Below, piece after piece: positions 1 to 7,256 of a stretch of 7,909 nucleotides of DNA. The number at the start of each line of letters is the position of its first letter. The first letter of the stretch is position 1. The stretch spans positions 1-7,909 of the forward strand of contig CANFIL010000055.1 of assembly GCA_947447095.1 (NCBI GenBank), in the 5' to 3' direction. The notes beneath the pieces are model-generated. The model saw nothing but the letters and a program-made list of their open reading frames with translations, was not told the DNA's origin and ran no database searches. The translations under genes were made by a program, and so were the position numbers. This stretch comes from Actinomycetota bacterium (GTDB lineage Bacteria; Actinomycetota; Actinomycetes; S36-B12; UBA5976).

Positions 1-760
1 GATCAAACAGCAGGGCAGTACGAGTGCCAGTACCGTTGCTCGTGAGCATGGCCTCAACAAGATCGCCGTTCACGCTGACAAACGTCGCGTCCCAATCGCC
101 GATTGTGTCGTCATCAACTCCTGGTGCGACCTTGGCAATGACTCGGTGTTGTGTTGAAAGCTCGCGGACGAAATCCCACGATGGTGACCAGTTCTTTGAA
201 CTGAAATTACGTACCGTGTCACCGGTCGCAGTCTTAGCTGCTTTGGGATCCCGTCGCGCCGGATCCACAAAGATCACATCAACATCGTCAGGTATCGAAA
301 AAGTAGTTGCATCCGCGCAAACAACATCGACATTGAAAGCGGACAAGTTATGAGTCGCCAGCGCTGCAACCTCGGGATCAAGTTCAACAGCCGTCACGCG
401 GTGTCCCGCGCGAGCCATGGCAGCAACATCAAAACCGAGACCGCAGGTCAGATCGAGAACGTGAGAATGTGCGCCGATGTTCTCGGTGATCCATTGCGCG
501 TGCCAATTCGCGACAACTGGGCGAGTGGCTTGGCTGAGGCCATCGGTTGTCATCAAGAACGCGGTAGGAATTCCCCAGCGAGAAAACGCACGTTTGCGCA
601 ACCATGCTTGGTGAATTGCCGATCCGATTAAATCAATTGCGACATCAGGAAACTCGGCACGAAACTTTTGAATGTCATTTGCTTCGAGCGAGACGTTCTC
701 GGCGACATTAATAATGTGTTGCGCTTGCGCACTGGCAAGCCATTCGACGTTCAAGGTCAC
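1..760 (-). CDS. Class I SAM-dependent methyltransferase, THUMP-like family (3' end outside window)
   Basis: This is a predicted S-adenosylmethionine-dependent methyltransferase with an unknown substrate. I translated the minus strand from a GTG at 760 and obtained 253 residues with no stop before the left edge. After a mostly helical N-terminal part (about residues 1-95) comes a Rossmann domain. It has motif I VLDLTCGLGFD (101-111), the acidic VTAVELDPE strand end (122-130), CADA (148-151), and VFVD-type motif IV read as IFVDPARRDP (163-172), followed by SPSWDFV (192-198) and AKVAPG (209-214). VDPARR and VAPG are hallmarks of the methyltransferase group that carries a C-terminal THUMP-like domain (PG_1098-like). 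Such proteins are usually near 400 residues, so the C-terminal domain should lie beyond base 1. The GTG start shares GTGA with the stop of the upstream DUF2505 gene, which suggests translational coupling. The family is confident; the exact start and the substrate are not. Confidence 0.85.
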   Translation of the reverse strand, partial: MTLNVEWLASAQAQHIINVAENVSLEANDIQKFRAEFPDVAIDLIGSAIHQAWLRKRAFSRWGIPTAFLMTTDGLSQATRPVVANWHAQWITENIGAHSHVLDLTCGLGFDVAAMARAGHRVTAVELDPEVAALATHNLSAFNVDVVCADATTFSIPDDVDVIFVDPARRDPKAAKTATGDTVRNFSSKNWSPSWDFVRELSTQHRVIAKVAPGVDDDTIGDWDATFVSVNGDLVEAMLTSNGTGTRTALLFD

Positions 761-1251
761 TTGTGGGAAGCCAGCCACTCAAGACCGATGCCGTGTTCGG
801 CGCCGATGAAGTTTTCGAGCTGTGCCTTAATGACACTTTCGGCCGTTGCGCCAAAAAGTGGGACCGCGACCTTGATGTCAAAGTGAATCGCGACGTGTGT
901 TCCCATCGATGTGGGGGACAAGGTGATGGAACCTGTCACGGTCGCCGGTGCATTCTTGACGGTCAGGCCGACCTGTGCGCGACGGATTCCTGCGGCATCT
1001 GGCTCGCCCCAAGTCTGGACCTCTTGCAAAGTGATGGTGTCGCCAAGGAAGGTTTTGGCGATTGGGGGGATTCCTTCCACGATCAAGCGCGTGATCGTCA
1101 GCCTTGTGGTTGACCCTGCAATGTCTATTGAATGAGCGCTTTCGGCCGTATTGCTGCCTTTGGCGTCCAAAAACGCATCATCGAGCCACATGGTCCACAC
1201 CAGCTCGGGGCTAGCCGGGTAATCCAGGGCGATGTCGCAGGTTGTACTCAC
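757..1251 (-). CDS. DUF2505 domain protein (SRPBCC/START-like fold)
   Basis: This 164-residue protein has the size and pattern of DUF2505, a family found mainly in Actinobacteria and thought to adopt the SRPBCC/START-like fold, a beta-grip around a hydrophobic pocket. No function is established. Supporting pattern: an opening beta strand with PAS.E.VW (about residues 12-20), a central TITLQEVQTW (about 72-81), a middle strand region with GSITLSPTSMGT (about 107-118), and a C-terminal VAVPLFGATAESVIKAQL helix leading to EWLASHK. There is no signal peptide or membrane segment, so it is probably cytoplasmic. The start is GTG at 1251; no strong Shine-Dalgarno precedes it (GACAG abuts the start). 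A TATAGG box ends 13 bases upstream, which suggests a leaderless or very short-leader transcript. It is the first gene of a two-gene unit with the methyltransferase. The family call rests on remembered pattern, not on a search. Confidence 0.75.
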   Translation of the reverse strand: MSTTCDIALDYPASPELVWTMWLDDAFLDAKGSNTAESAHSIDIAGSTTRLTITRLIVEGIPPIAKTFLGDTITLQEVQTWGEPDAAGIRRAQVGLTVKNAPATVTGSITLSPTSMGTHVAIHFDIKVAVPLFGATAESVIKAQLENFIGAEHGIGLEWLASHK

Positions 1252-1264
1252 CTGTCAATCATTG

Positions 1265-1294
1265 CCTATAGCGCGCAATGAGGCAGTGATTGAA
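1265..1294 (-). promoter_or_regulatory. Possible promoter for the DUF2505/methyltransferase unit
   Basis: On the minus strand TATAGG (1270-1265) resembles a sigma-70-type -10 box, with TTCAAT (1294-1289) 18 bases upstream as a weak -35. A start about 7 bases past the -10 would leave roughly 7 untranslated bases before the GTG at 1251, which fits the lack of a clear ribosome binding site. The prediction is by eye. Confidence 0.35.
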
Positions 1295-1309
1295 TGCGTT
1301 GGTCCGTGC

Positions 1310-1338
1310 TTTATTCACGCCGTGGCGTTAGGTAGGCT
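1310..1338 (+). promoter_or_regulatory. Possible promoter for the glutamate dehydrogenase gene
   Basis: TAGGCT (1333-1338) is a plausible actinobacterial -10 box. TTTATT (1310-1315) lies 17 bases upstream as a poor -35. The implied transcription start is near 1345, giving a leader of about 45 bases that contains an inverted repeat and a good ribosome binding site. No known operator for a nitrogen regulator was recognised here. Confidence 0.35.
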
Positions 1339-1344
1339 GAGTTT

Positions 1345-1373
1345 TGAGTTACTCACAACGAGGTGACTACTCA
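1345..1373 (+). repeat. Imperfect inverted repeat in the gdh leader
   Basis: TGAGT (1345-1349) pairs with ACTCA (1369-1373), and TCAC (1353-1356) pairs with GTGA (1363-1366). They are separated by a 3/2-base internal loop and a 6-base terminal loop (AACGAG). The element sits at the predicted transcript start and ends 5 bases before the GGAGG ribosome binding site. It could be an operator for a dimeric regulator or an RNA hairpin at the 5' end of the messenger. It lacks a U-tract, so it is not a normal intrinsic terminator. Confidence 0.45.
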
Positions 1374-1378
1374 TTTCT

Positions 1379-1383
1379 GGAGG
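1379..1383 (+). promoter_or_regulatory. Ribosome binding site of gdh
   Basis: GGAGG lies 7 bases upstream of the ATG at 1391. It is the strongest Shine-Dalgarno in the window and fixes the dehydrogenase start. Confidence 0.85.
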
Positions 1384-1390
1384 CATTTTC

Positions 1391-4300
1391 ATGTCCGATG
1401 CTCCGCGTACCACGCGACGTCTGGAAGAGGCCCTACAAGGCCTAGTTAAGCAAGTTGTTGATGCGGTTCCCGCAAACGCAGCAAACGTAGCTCACCGTTA
1501 CTTTGAGCTCGTTGCCCCAGAAGACATGGTCGGTCGCGAAGTGCGCGACCTCAGCGCGATGATCAACGCCCATGTTGCGGTCGCACAGACTCGCACGCAA
1601 GGTACAGCCCGGGTATCCGTCGTTGCACCTGCACTTGATCGCGATGGTTGGTCATCGCCGCACACTGTTGTACAGATTGTCACGGACGACATGGCTTTTC
1701 TTGTTGACTCAGTGACTGCAGAGTTATCGCGTCAAGGTCGTGGAATTCATTTGGTAATCCACCCGATCTTTGCCGTTAAGCGCGATGCAAATGGAAACCT
1801 TGTTGACGTACTTGATCAAGAAACCACACAAGAAATCCCTGCTGGCTACATCGCTGAATCCTGGATGTCGATTGAAATCGATCGCGAAACTGACGAATCA
1901 GACCTGCGTGCAATCGAATCCCACCTACTTACCGTTTTGAACGACGTACGTGTCTCGGTCAACGATTGGCCAACAATGAGCGCACGAGCAATTGAACTTG
2001 CAGAAACGCTGCCTTCGCTCACATCCAACTATGCTTCGGACGAAGTTGCTGATGCAGTCGAGTTCCTTAAGTGGATCACCGAGGATCACTTCACATTCAC
2101 GGGCTATTCGGAATACACATTTAGTGCCGCCGGAGTGGCAAGTGCAATTGCGGGGACAGGTCTTGGCATCCTGCGAGACGCATCACAAGAAGATACTGTT
2201 GCGATGGCAATGCGAACTCATGTGGGTTCCGCGCGCGGTCCACTGCTTCTTGTAACCAAGGGCAATACTCGCTCCACAATTCATCGCCCGTCATATGTTG
2301 ATTACATTTCGATTGCTAAAACCGACGCTCAAGGCACTGTCATTGGCGAGTATCGCTTCTTGGGCTTGTACACATCAACGGCCTATACCCAATCAGTATT
2401 CACAATTCCAGTTGTCGCCCGCAAGGCTGAAAAGGTTATGGATGCATTCGCACTCGACGCCGATTCACACAGTGGTAAAGATCTGATTCAGTTCCTCGAA
2501 ACGTATCCACGCGATCAGCTTTTCCAAATTGATGCAACAGAACTCGAAGAAACTGCTCGCGGTGTTCTTCAGTTGCAAGAACGTCGCCAAGTTCGCGTGT
2601 TCGCTAGCACTGAAGCTCTAAGCCGCTTTGCCAGTGTGATGGTGTACTTCCCGCGCGATCGCTACACAACTGAAGTACGTGTACGCATGGAAGATATCTT
2701 GATTGCGACATATGGAGCAGACTCTGTCGACTTCAAGGCATGGCTCACAGAATCAGTATTGGCACGGTTGTCGTTTGATGTACGCATGCCAGCCGGAGTT
2801 GCTGTTCCCGCAATTGACTTGGATGCACTCGAGACCGCGCTGGCAGAGGCAACCCGTTTCTGGGAGGACGATTTCGCGGACGAAGTTGTCGGCCAGCTTG
2901 GTGAAGAAGAGGCTGCACGCGTTTTACGAAAGTGGGGAAGTAGTTTCCCTGAATCTTTCAAGGAACATGTTCCGGCTGATCACGCAGTTGCACATGTGAC
3001 ACATCTTGAGGCACTCGAATTTGCCGCCGAAGGTGCGATCACCGTTTCGCTAAACGATTCGCCTGATGCGGCTGAAGGTGCTCGTCGATTTACGATCTAT
3101 CGCCTCGGTCAGCCAATTACTCTGTCGGCAATTTTGCCAATGTTGCATGACATGGGAATCGAAGTTATCGACGAACGAGCATTCGATATTCGCCGACCGA
3201 AATCTGCAGCCGCGTACGTTTACGATTTCGGCATTGGCTTTAATGTTGACGCAGTCCCAGCTCTAGACACTTTGGCTGATCGTTTCTGCGAATCTTTCAT
3301 GGCTTCATGGAATGGTGAAGTAGAAAGCGATGGTTTCAACGCCCTCGTTGTTCACGCCGGCCTGACTGCCCGAAACGTTGCCATCATTCGCGCATACGCC
3401 GCATACTTGCGCCAGGCAGGAACGCCGTTTAGCCAGGGCTATTTGCAACAAGTTTTGCTTGCCAACGTTGGCCTAGTTCAAATGTTGCTTCAGTTATTCC
3501 GTGTTCGCTTCGATCCGGCATTCACCGAAGATCGAGTTTCTGCGGAAGCCGCACTTATTGATTCGGTCAATGAGGCACTAGATGAAGTGAAGAGTCTTGA
3601 CCACGACCGCATTTTGCGCGGCAGTATCGCATTGGTTCGCGCCACAATTCGTACCAACGTTTTTCAGCGCAACGACGACGGCAATTACAAGAGCGTGATG
3701 TCGTTCAAGATTGCATCTCATCAAGTGCCTGATCTGCCATTGCCAGTGCCAATGTTTGAAATCTGGGTTTGTTCACCGCGCGTTGAAGGCATTCACTTGC
3801 GCTTCGACATGGTGGCTCGTGGCGGTTTGCGCTGGTCGGATCGTTTCGAAGACTTCCGTACCGAAATCTTGGGTCTTGTGAAGGCTCAGATGGTCAAGAA
3901 CACTGTCATCGTTCCATCGGGTGCAAAGGGTGGCTTCGTTGTGAAGCGCAGCCCGGATGCAAGTGATCGCGAAGCATGGATGGCCGAAGGTATTGCGTGC
4001 TACCAAATGTTCATTGGCGCATTGCTTGATGTCACCGACAACTTGGTTCAGGGCGCTGTAGTACCACCACAGCTTGTTGTTCGTCATGATTCAGACGATC
4101 CATACCTTGTGGTTGCTGCTGATAAGGGGACCGCAACGTTCTCGGATATTGCAAACCAGATTTCGCTTGACCGCGGGTTCTGGATGGGCGATGCATTCGC
4201 ATCGGGTGGCTCGATCGGTTATGACCACAAGGCCATGGGCATTACTGCTCGCGGTGCGTGGGAGAGCGTAAAGCGTCACTTCCTCGAACTTGGCATTGAT

Positions 4301-6229
4301 TGCCAGAAGCAAGACTTCACTGCAGTCGGCGTTGGCGACATGAGCGGCGACGTTTTCGGTAATGGCATGTTGTTGTCCGAACACACGCGCTTGATCGCAG
4401 CATTTGACCACCGTCACGTGTTCTTTGATCCGACACCGGATGCGGCAACGTCATTCAAGGAACGTCAGCGCATGTTCGCATTGCCACGTTCCTCATGGGA
4501 AGACTACGACCGCAGTTTGATCAGTGCTGGCGGTGGCGTTTACTCACGCAGCGAGAAGTCGATTCCGGTAACTCCAGAAGTTCGCGCCGCACTCGACATT
4601 CAATCTGATGCCGAATCAATGACACCAAACGAATTGTTGTCACACATTTTGCGTGCAAACGTGGACTTGTTGTGGAACGGCGGAATTGGTACTTACATCA
4701 AGGCATCCAGTGAAAGCCATGCCCAAGTGGGCGATAAGGCGAATGACGGTCTTCGTATCGACGGCAACGCACTTCGCGTTCGTGTCGTTGGCGAAGGTGG
4801 CAACTTGGGTGCGACTCAACTTGGACGAATCGAAGCATCGCGAAGCGGTGTAAAGATCAACACTGATGCAATCGATAACAGTGCTGGTGTCGATACCTCG
4901 GATCACGAAGTTAACATCAAGATTCTTCTTGATCAGGCTGTTGCTGCTGGCTCGTTGTCACGTGATGAGCGTCACGAGTTGCTCGCGTCAATGACCGACG
5001 AAGTTGGCGAACTCGTGCTTCGCGACAACTACGAACAGAACGTAATCTTGGAGCAGGCGCGCATCAATGATGCCCCGATGCTTCGTGTTCACCAGCGCTT
5101 GATGCACCAGCTCGAATCGACTGGTTTGTTGAACCGTGCTGTTGAGTACTTGCCGAATGACAATGCGATTGAGGCGCTGCACTCTGCCGGCCTTGGATTG
5201 TCGTCACCAGAACTTTCCGTTTTGATGGCGTACGTCAAGATCGAATTGAAGCAGACCAAGGACACCGACACTGTCTTTGACGAGCCATGGTGTGAGGAAG
5301 TGCTGAAGAACTACTTCCCGACAGCATTGCGCACGAAGTATGCCGATTTGATGGCAACGCATCCATTGCGTCGCCAGATCATCGCGACAGTGTTGGCGAA
5401 CGACATCGTTAACCATGGTGGAATTACGTTTGTCAGCCGCGCAGCTGAAGAAACTGGTGCTGTTGCTTCCGAAGTCACGCGTGCATATCAAGTAACACGC
5501 GAAATCTTTGGCTTCCCACAGATGTGGGCCGAGATCGAAGCGCTTGATGGCCAGATCACAACTGATGCTCAATGTGCGCTGTACTTTGAACTTCGTCGTC
5601 TGCTTGATCGTGCAACGCGATGGTTCTTGCAGTCTCGCGGTGGCACATTGGATGTTGCAGGCGAAATCGTAAAGTTCCGAGAGCGGATTATGGCGATTGG
5701 TCCAAATGTGCCAAGCATGCTCCAGGGCGGCGAATTGGCGCGTTATGAAAATCATGTTGCCCGCATGGTGGCTGATGGCACACCAGATTCGTTGGCTCGT
5801 CGCGTTGCTGCGTTGCTCGATGAATTCTCGCTGCTCGACATCATCGAAATTGCAGATCGCGTGGAACAGGATGCGGCGCAAATTGCCGACCTGTACTTCT
5901 CGCTCAGTGAGCGTTTCGAAGTCGATCGCCTTTTGCACCACATCACGAACTTGCCACGCGATGACCGCTGGACTTCGAATGCACGTTCTGCACTGCGCAG
6001 CGACTTGTATTCGGCATTGGCCGGTATCACAATGCGTGTTGCAAAGTCGATGGATGCATCCAAGTCACGCGATCAGCGCATTGCTGAATGGGAAGAGTGG
6101 CTTGCAGAAGGCGTTGGACGTACTCGTGCCACGCTTGCTGAAATTGCACAGAGTGAGCAGACCGACTTGGCGACGCTTTCCGTTGCCCTCCGTGCCGTGC
6201 GCACGCTGGTTGGTCAAGGCGCAGCCTAG
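1391..6229 (+). CDS. gdh: NAD-dependent glutamate dehydrogenase, large (~180 kDa) type
   Basis: This cytoplasmic enzyme oxidatively deaminates L-glutamate with NAD+ to 2-oxoglutarate, ammonium and NADH. At 1612 residues it has the usual length of the GDH-180 family (mycobacterial and Streptomyces enzymes are about 1,600-1,650). By family knowledge the N-terminal third holds ACT-like modules and helical segments, the catalytic core is in the middle, and a helical C-terminal region follows. Visible core motifs are RGGLRWSDR (810-818), SGAKGG with K846, VAADKGT with D911 (probably equivalent to the catalytic Asp in the PAPD motif of small GDHs; inference), the nucleotide-binding stretch GVGDMSGDVFGNG (980-992), NGGIGTYIK (1096-1104) and GEGGNLGATQLGRIE (1134-1148). 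The ATG is set by GGAGG 7 bases upstream; the stop is TAG. There is no frameshift or internal stop. The mycobacterial homologue is inhibited by the FHA protein GarA; no garA is in this window. Leucine codon use changes along the gene (see findings). Confidence 0.97.
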   Translation: MSDAPRTTRRLEEALQGLVKQVVDAVPANAANVAHRYFELVAPEDMVGREVRDLSAMINAHVAVAQTRTQGTARVSVVAPALDRDGWSSPHTVVQIVTDDMAFLVDSVTAELSRQGRGIHLVIHPIFAVKRDANGNLVDVLDQETTQEIPAGYIAESWMSIEIDRETDESDLRAIESHLLTVLNDVRVSVNDWPTMSARAIELAETLPSLTSNYASDEVADAVEFLKWITEDHFTFTGYSEYTFSAAGVASAIAGTGLGILRDASQEDTVAMAMRTHVGSARGPLLLVTKGNTRSTIHRPSYVDYISIAKTDAQGTVIGEYRFLGLYTSTAYTQSVFTIPVVARKAEKVMDAFALDADSHSGKDLIQFLETYPRDQLFQIDATELEETARGVLQLQERRQVRVFASTEALSRFASVMVYFPRDRYTTEVRVRMEDILIATYGADSVDFKAWLTESVLARLSFDVRMPAGVAVPAIDLDALETALAEATRFWEDDFADEVVGQLGEEEAARVLRKWGSSFPESFKEHVPADHAVAHVTHLEALEFAAEGAITVSLNDSPDAAEGARRFTIYRLGQPITLSAILPMLHDMGIEVIDERAFDIRRPKSAAAYVYDFGIGFNVDAVPALDTLADRFCESFMASWNGEVESDGFNALVVHAGLTARNVAIIRAYAAYLRQAGTPFSQGYLQQVLLANVGLVQMLLQLFRVRFDPAFTEDRVSAEAALIDSVNEALDEVKSLDHDRILRGSIALVRATIRTNVFQRNDDGNYKSVMSFKIASHQVPDLPLPVPMFEIWVCSPRVEGIHLRFDMVARGGLRWSDRFEDFRTEILGLVKAQMVKNTVIVPSGAKGGFVVKRSPDASDREAWMAEGIACYQMFIGALLDVTDNLVQGAVVPPQLVVRHDSDDPYLVVAADKGTATFSDIANQISLDRGFWMGDAFASGGSIGYDHKAMGITARGAWESVKRHFLELGIDCQKQDFTAVGVGDMSGDVFGNGMLLSEHTRLIAAFDHRHVFFDPTPDAATSFKERQRMFALPRSSWEDYDRSLISAGGGVYSRSEKSIPVTPEVRAALDIQSDAESMTPNELLSHILRANVDLLWNGGIGTYIKASSESHAQVGDKANDGLRIDGNALRVRVVGEGGNLGATQLGRIEASRSGVKINTDAIDNSAGVDTSDHEVNIKILLDQAVAAGSLSRDERHELLASMTDEVGELVLRDNYEQNVILEQARINDAPMLRVHQRLMHQLESTGLLNRAVEYLPNDNAIEALHSAGLGLSSPELSVLMAYVKIELKQTKDTDTVFDEPWCEEVLKNYFPTALRTKYADLMATHPLRRQIIATVLANDIVNHGGITFVSRAAEETGAVASEVTRAYQVTREIFGFPQMWAEIEALDGQITTDAQCALYFELRRLLDRATRWFLQSRGGTLDVAGEIVKFRERIMAIGPNVPSMLQGGELARYENHVARMVADGTPDSLARRVAALLDEFSLLDIIEIADRVEQDAAQIADLYFSLSERFEVDRLLHHITNLPRDDRWTSNARSALRSDLYSALAGITMRVAKSMDASKSRDQRIAEWEEWLAEGVGRTRATLAEIAQSEQTDLATLSVALRAVRTLVGQGAA

Positions 6230-6265
6230 TTCTGATCGAATCACTGGCAAGTTAGTCACACTCTG

Positions 6266-6293
6266 ACCTGCCACTGCTATTCGTCAGGTTTTG
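6266..6293 (+). terminator. Weak hairpin after gdh, possible terminator
   Basis: ACCTG (6266-6270) can pair with CAGGT (6285-6289) across a 14-base loop, followed by TTTG. An alternative pairing is CTGAC (6263-6267) with GTCAG (6283-6287). The stem is short, the loop long and the T-run poor, so this is weak evidence for termination. Nothing better is visible in the 91-base gap. Confidence 0.2.
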
Positions 6294-6297
6294 CGCG

Positions 6298-6303
6298 CAT
6301 AAT
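6298..6303 (+). promoter_or_regulatory. Possible -10 box for the nucleoside hydrolase/P450 unit
   Basis: CATAAT lies 17 bases before the GTG start at 6321 and would give a leader of about 10 bases. No credible -35 hexamer is seen at the right distance. The GGAG at 6315-6318 is only 2 bases from the start codon, too close for a normal ribosome binding site. Confidence 0.3.
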
Positions 6304-6320
6304 TCCTGCACAATGGAGTC

Positions 6321-7250
6321 GTGACGACTTCAATCATTCTTGACTGCGACCCTGGCCACGACGACATGATGGCCATCTTGTTGGCTGCTGCGCATCCCAA
6401 CATCGACCTGTTGGGAATCACGACGGTCTCGGGAAATGGCTCGCTGGACAAGGTCACCTACAACGCGCAGCGCATCTGTGCGTTGGCTGGTCTGACGATT
6501 CCAATCGGCAAGGGTGCGAATGATCCGCTCGCAGGTAAAGCAAGTGCTGCGCCAACAATTCACGGTGCAAGCGCACTCGATGGCGCGCCTTTGCCCGAGC
6601 CTACGTATGACCTCTCGGAATTGAATGCCGTTGAATTGATCGCCAAGCTCGTAGCTGAGTCACCCGTGCCAGTCACGCTCGTGCCAACTGGTCCGATGAC
6701 GAACATTGCGCAGTTTTTGATGGCGCATCCTGAACTTCACAGCAAGATCGAACACATCGCGTTCATGGGTGGCAGTGTGACGCGTGGAAACTGGACGCCG
6801 TATGCCGAATTCAACATCTGGGCAGATCCAGAAGCCGCCGATGTTGTGTTGCGTTCGGGAATTCGCACGACAATGGTCGGCTTGAATGTCTCGCACATGG
6901 CGCTAGCAACTCCAGAAGTACTTGATCGCTTGTTGGCGCTCGACACAGATTTGGCACGCACCGTCGTGGACTTGTTGAAGTTCTTTGCTCACACGTATGA
7001 CACTGTTTTTGGAATGCCAGATCCACCGCTACACGATCCGATTCCTGTTGCTGCAGTGATTGATCCTGCCGTGATGACCACAGCGCTGCTTCCTGTGTCG
7101 ATCGAACTCAATGGCGATCTGACTCGCGGCGCAACGGTCGTAGATGTTCATGGCATCACTGGACGCGACGCGAATGTGCACGTTGCGCTGGATTTGGACG
7201 TGGACTATTTCTGGAACCTGATCGTCGATTCAATTCGCGACTTGGGGTAG
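6321..7250 (+). CDS. Nucleoside hydrolase (inosine-uridine preferring type)
   Basis: This 309-residue protein belongs to the calcium-dependent nucleoside hydrolases, which cleave the N-glycosidic bond of ribonucleosides to give ribose and a free base for salvage or catabolism. The length is typical. The signature DCDPGHDD (8-15) supplies the calcium and catalytic aspartates D10, D14 and D15. Further family features are TTVSGN (34-39 region), IHG with H81, VPTGPMTN with T123, FMGGSV (148-153), the substrate-binding stretch YAEFNIWADPEAAD with E163 and N165, and HDP with H238 and D239. All expected active-site positions appear to be kept. Base preference cannot be read from these motifs. The GTG start is favoured because the signature then begins at the usual distance from the N-terminus; the ATG at 6313 is followed at once by a stop. 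There is no signal peptide. It probably heads an operon with the P450 gene. Confidence 0.95.
   Translation: MTTSIILDCDPGHDDMMAILLAAAHPNIDLLGITTVSGNGSLDKVTYNAQRICALAGLTIPIGKGANDPLAGKASAAPTIHGASALDGAPLPEPTYDLSELNAVELIAKLVAESPVPVTLVPTGPMTNIAQFLMAHPELHSKIEHIAFMGGSVTRGNWTPYAEFNIWADPEAADVVLRSGIRTTMVGLNVSHMALATPEVLDRLLALDTDLARTVVDLLKFFAHTYDTVFGMPDPPLHDPIPVAAVIDPAVMTTALLPVSIELNGDLTRGATVVDVHGITGRDANVHVALDLDVDYFWNLIVDSIRDLG
7244..7248 (+). promoter_or_regulatory. Possible ribosome binding site of the P450 gene
   Basis: GGGGT lies 8 bases before the ATG at 7257, inside the last codons of the nucleoside hydrolase. It is a partial Shine-Dalgarno match but well spaced, and it supports the choice of this ATG. 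Confidence 0.4.
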
Positions 7251-7256
7251 CGCAAT

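Noticed and set aside
24..631. Two plus-strand open frames (24-353 and 350-631)
   Set aside because: The minus strand here encodes a methyltransferase with clear motifs in one continuous frame. The plus-strand peptides look like non-coding translations rich in Ser and Thr.
763..1135. Plus-strand open frames opposite the DUF2505 gene
   Set aside because: They have Cys/Asp/Gly-rich composition and no domain, and the minus-strand frame has a family pattern and a sensible start.
1357..1383. GTG at 1363 considered as an upstream gdh start or small leader peptide
   Set aside because: It has no ribosome binding site, and the GGAGG at 1379 is correctly spaced only for the ATG at 1391.
5204..5941. 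245-codon open frame on the minus strand opposite gdh
   Set aside because: It lies wholly within the conserved dehydrogenase, is rich in Cys, His and Arg with no recognisable domain, and is explained by the codon bias of the sense strand.
5697..6266. 189-codon plus-strand open frame overlapping the end of gdh in another frame
   Set aside because: Its composition is rich in Arg, Ser, Trp and Cys with no motif, and most of it lies inside gdh. It has no ribosome binding site of its own.
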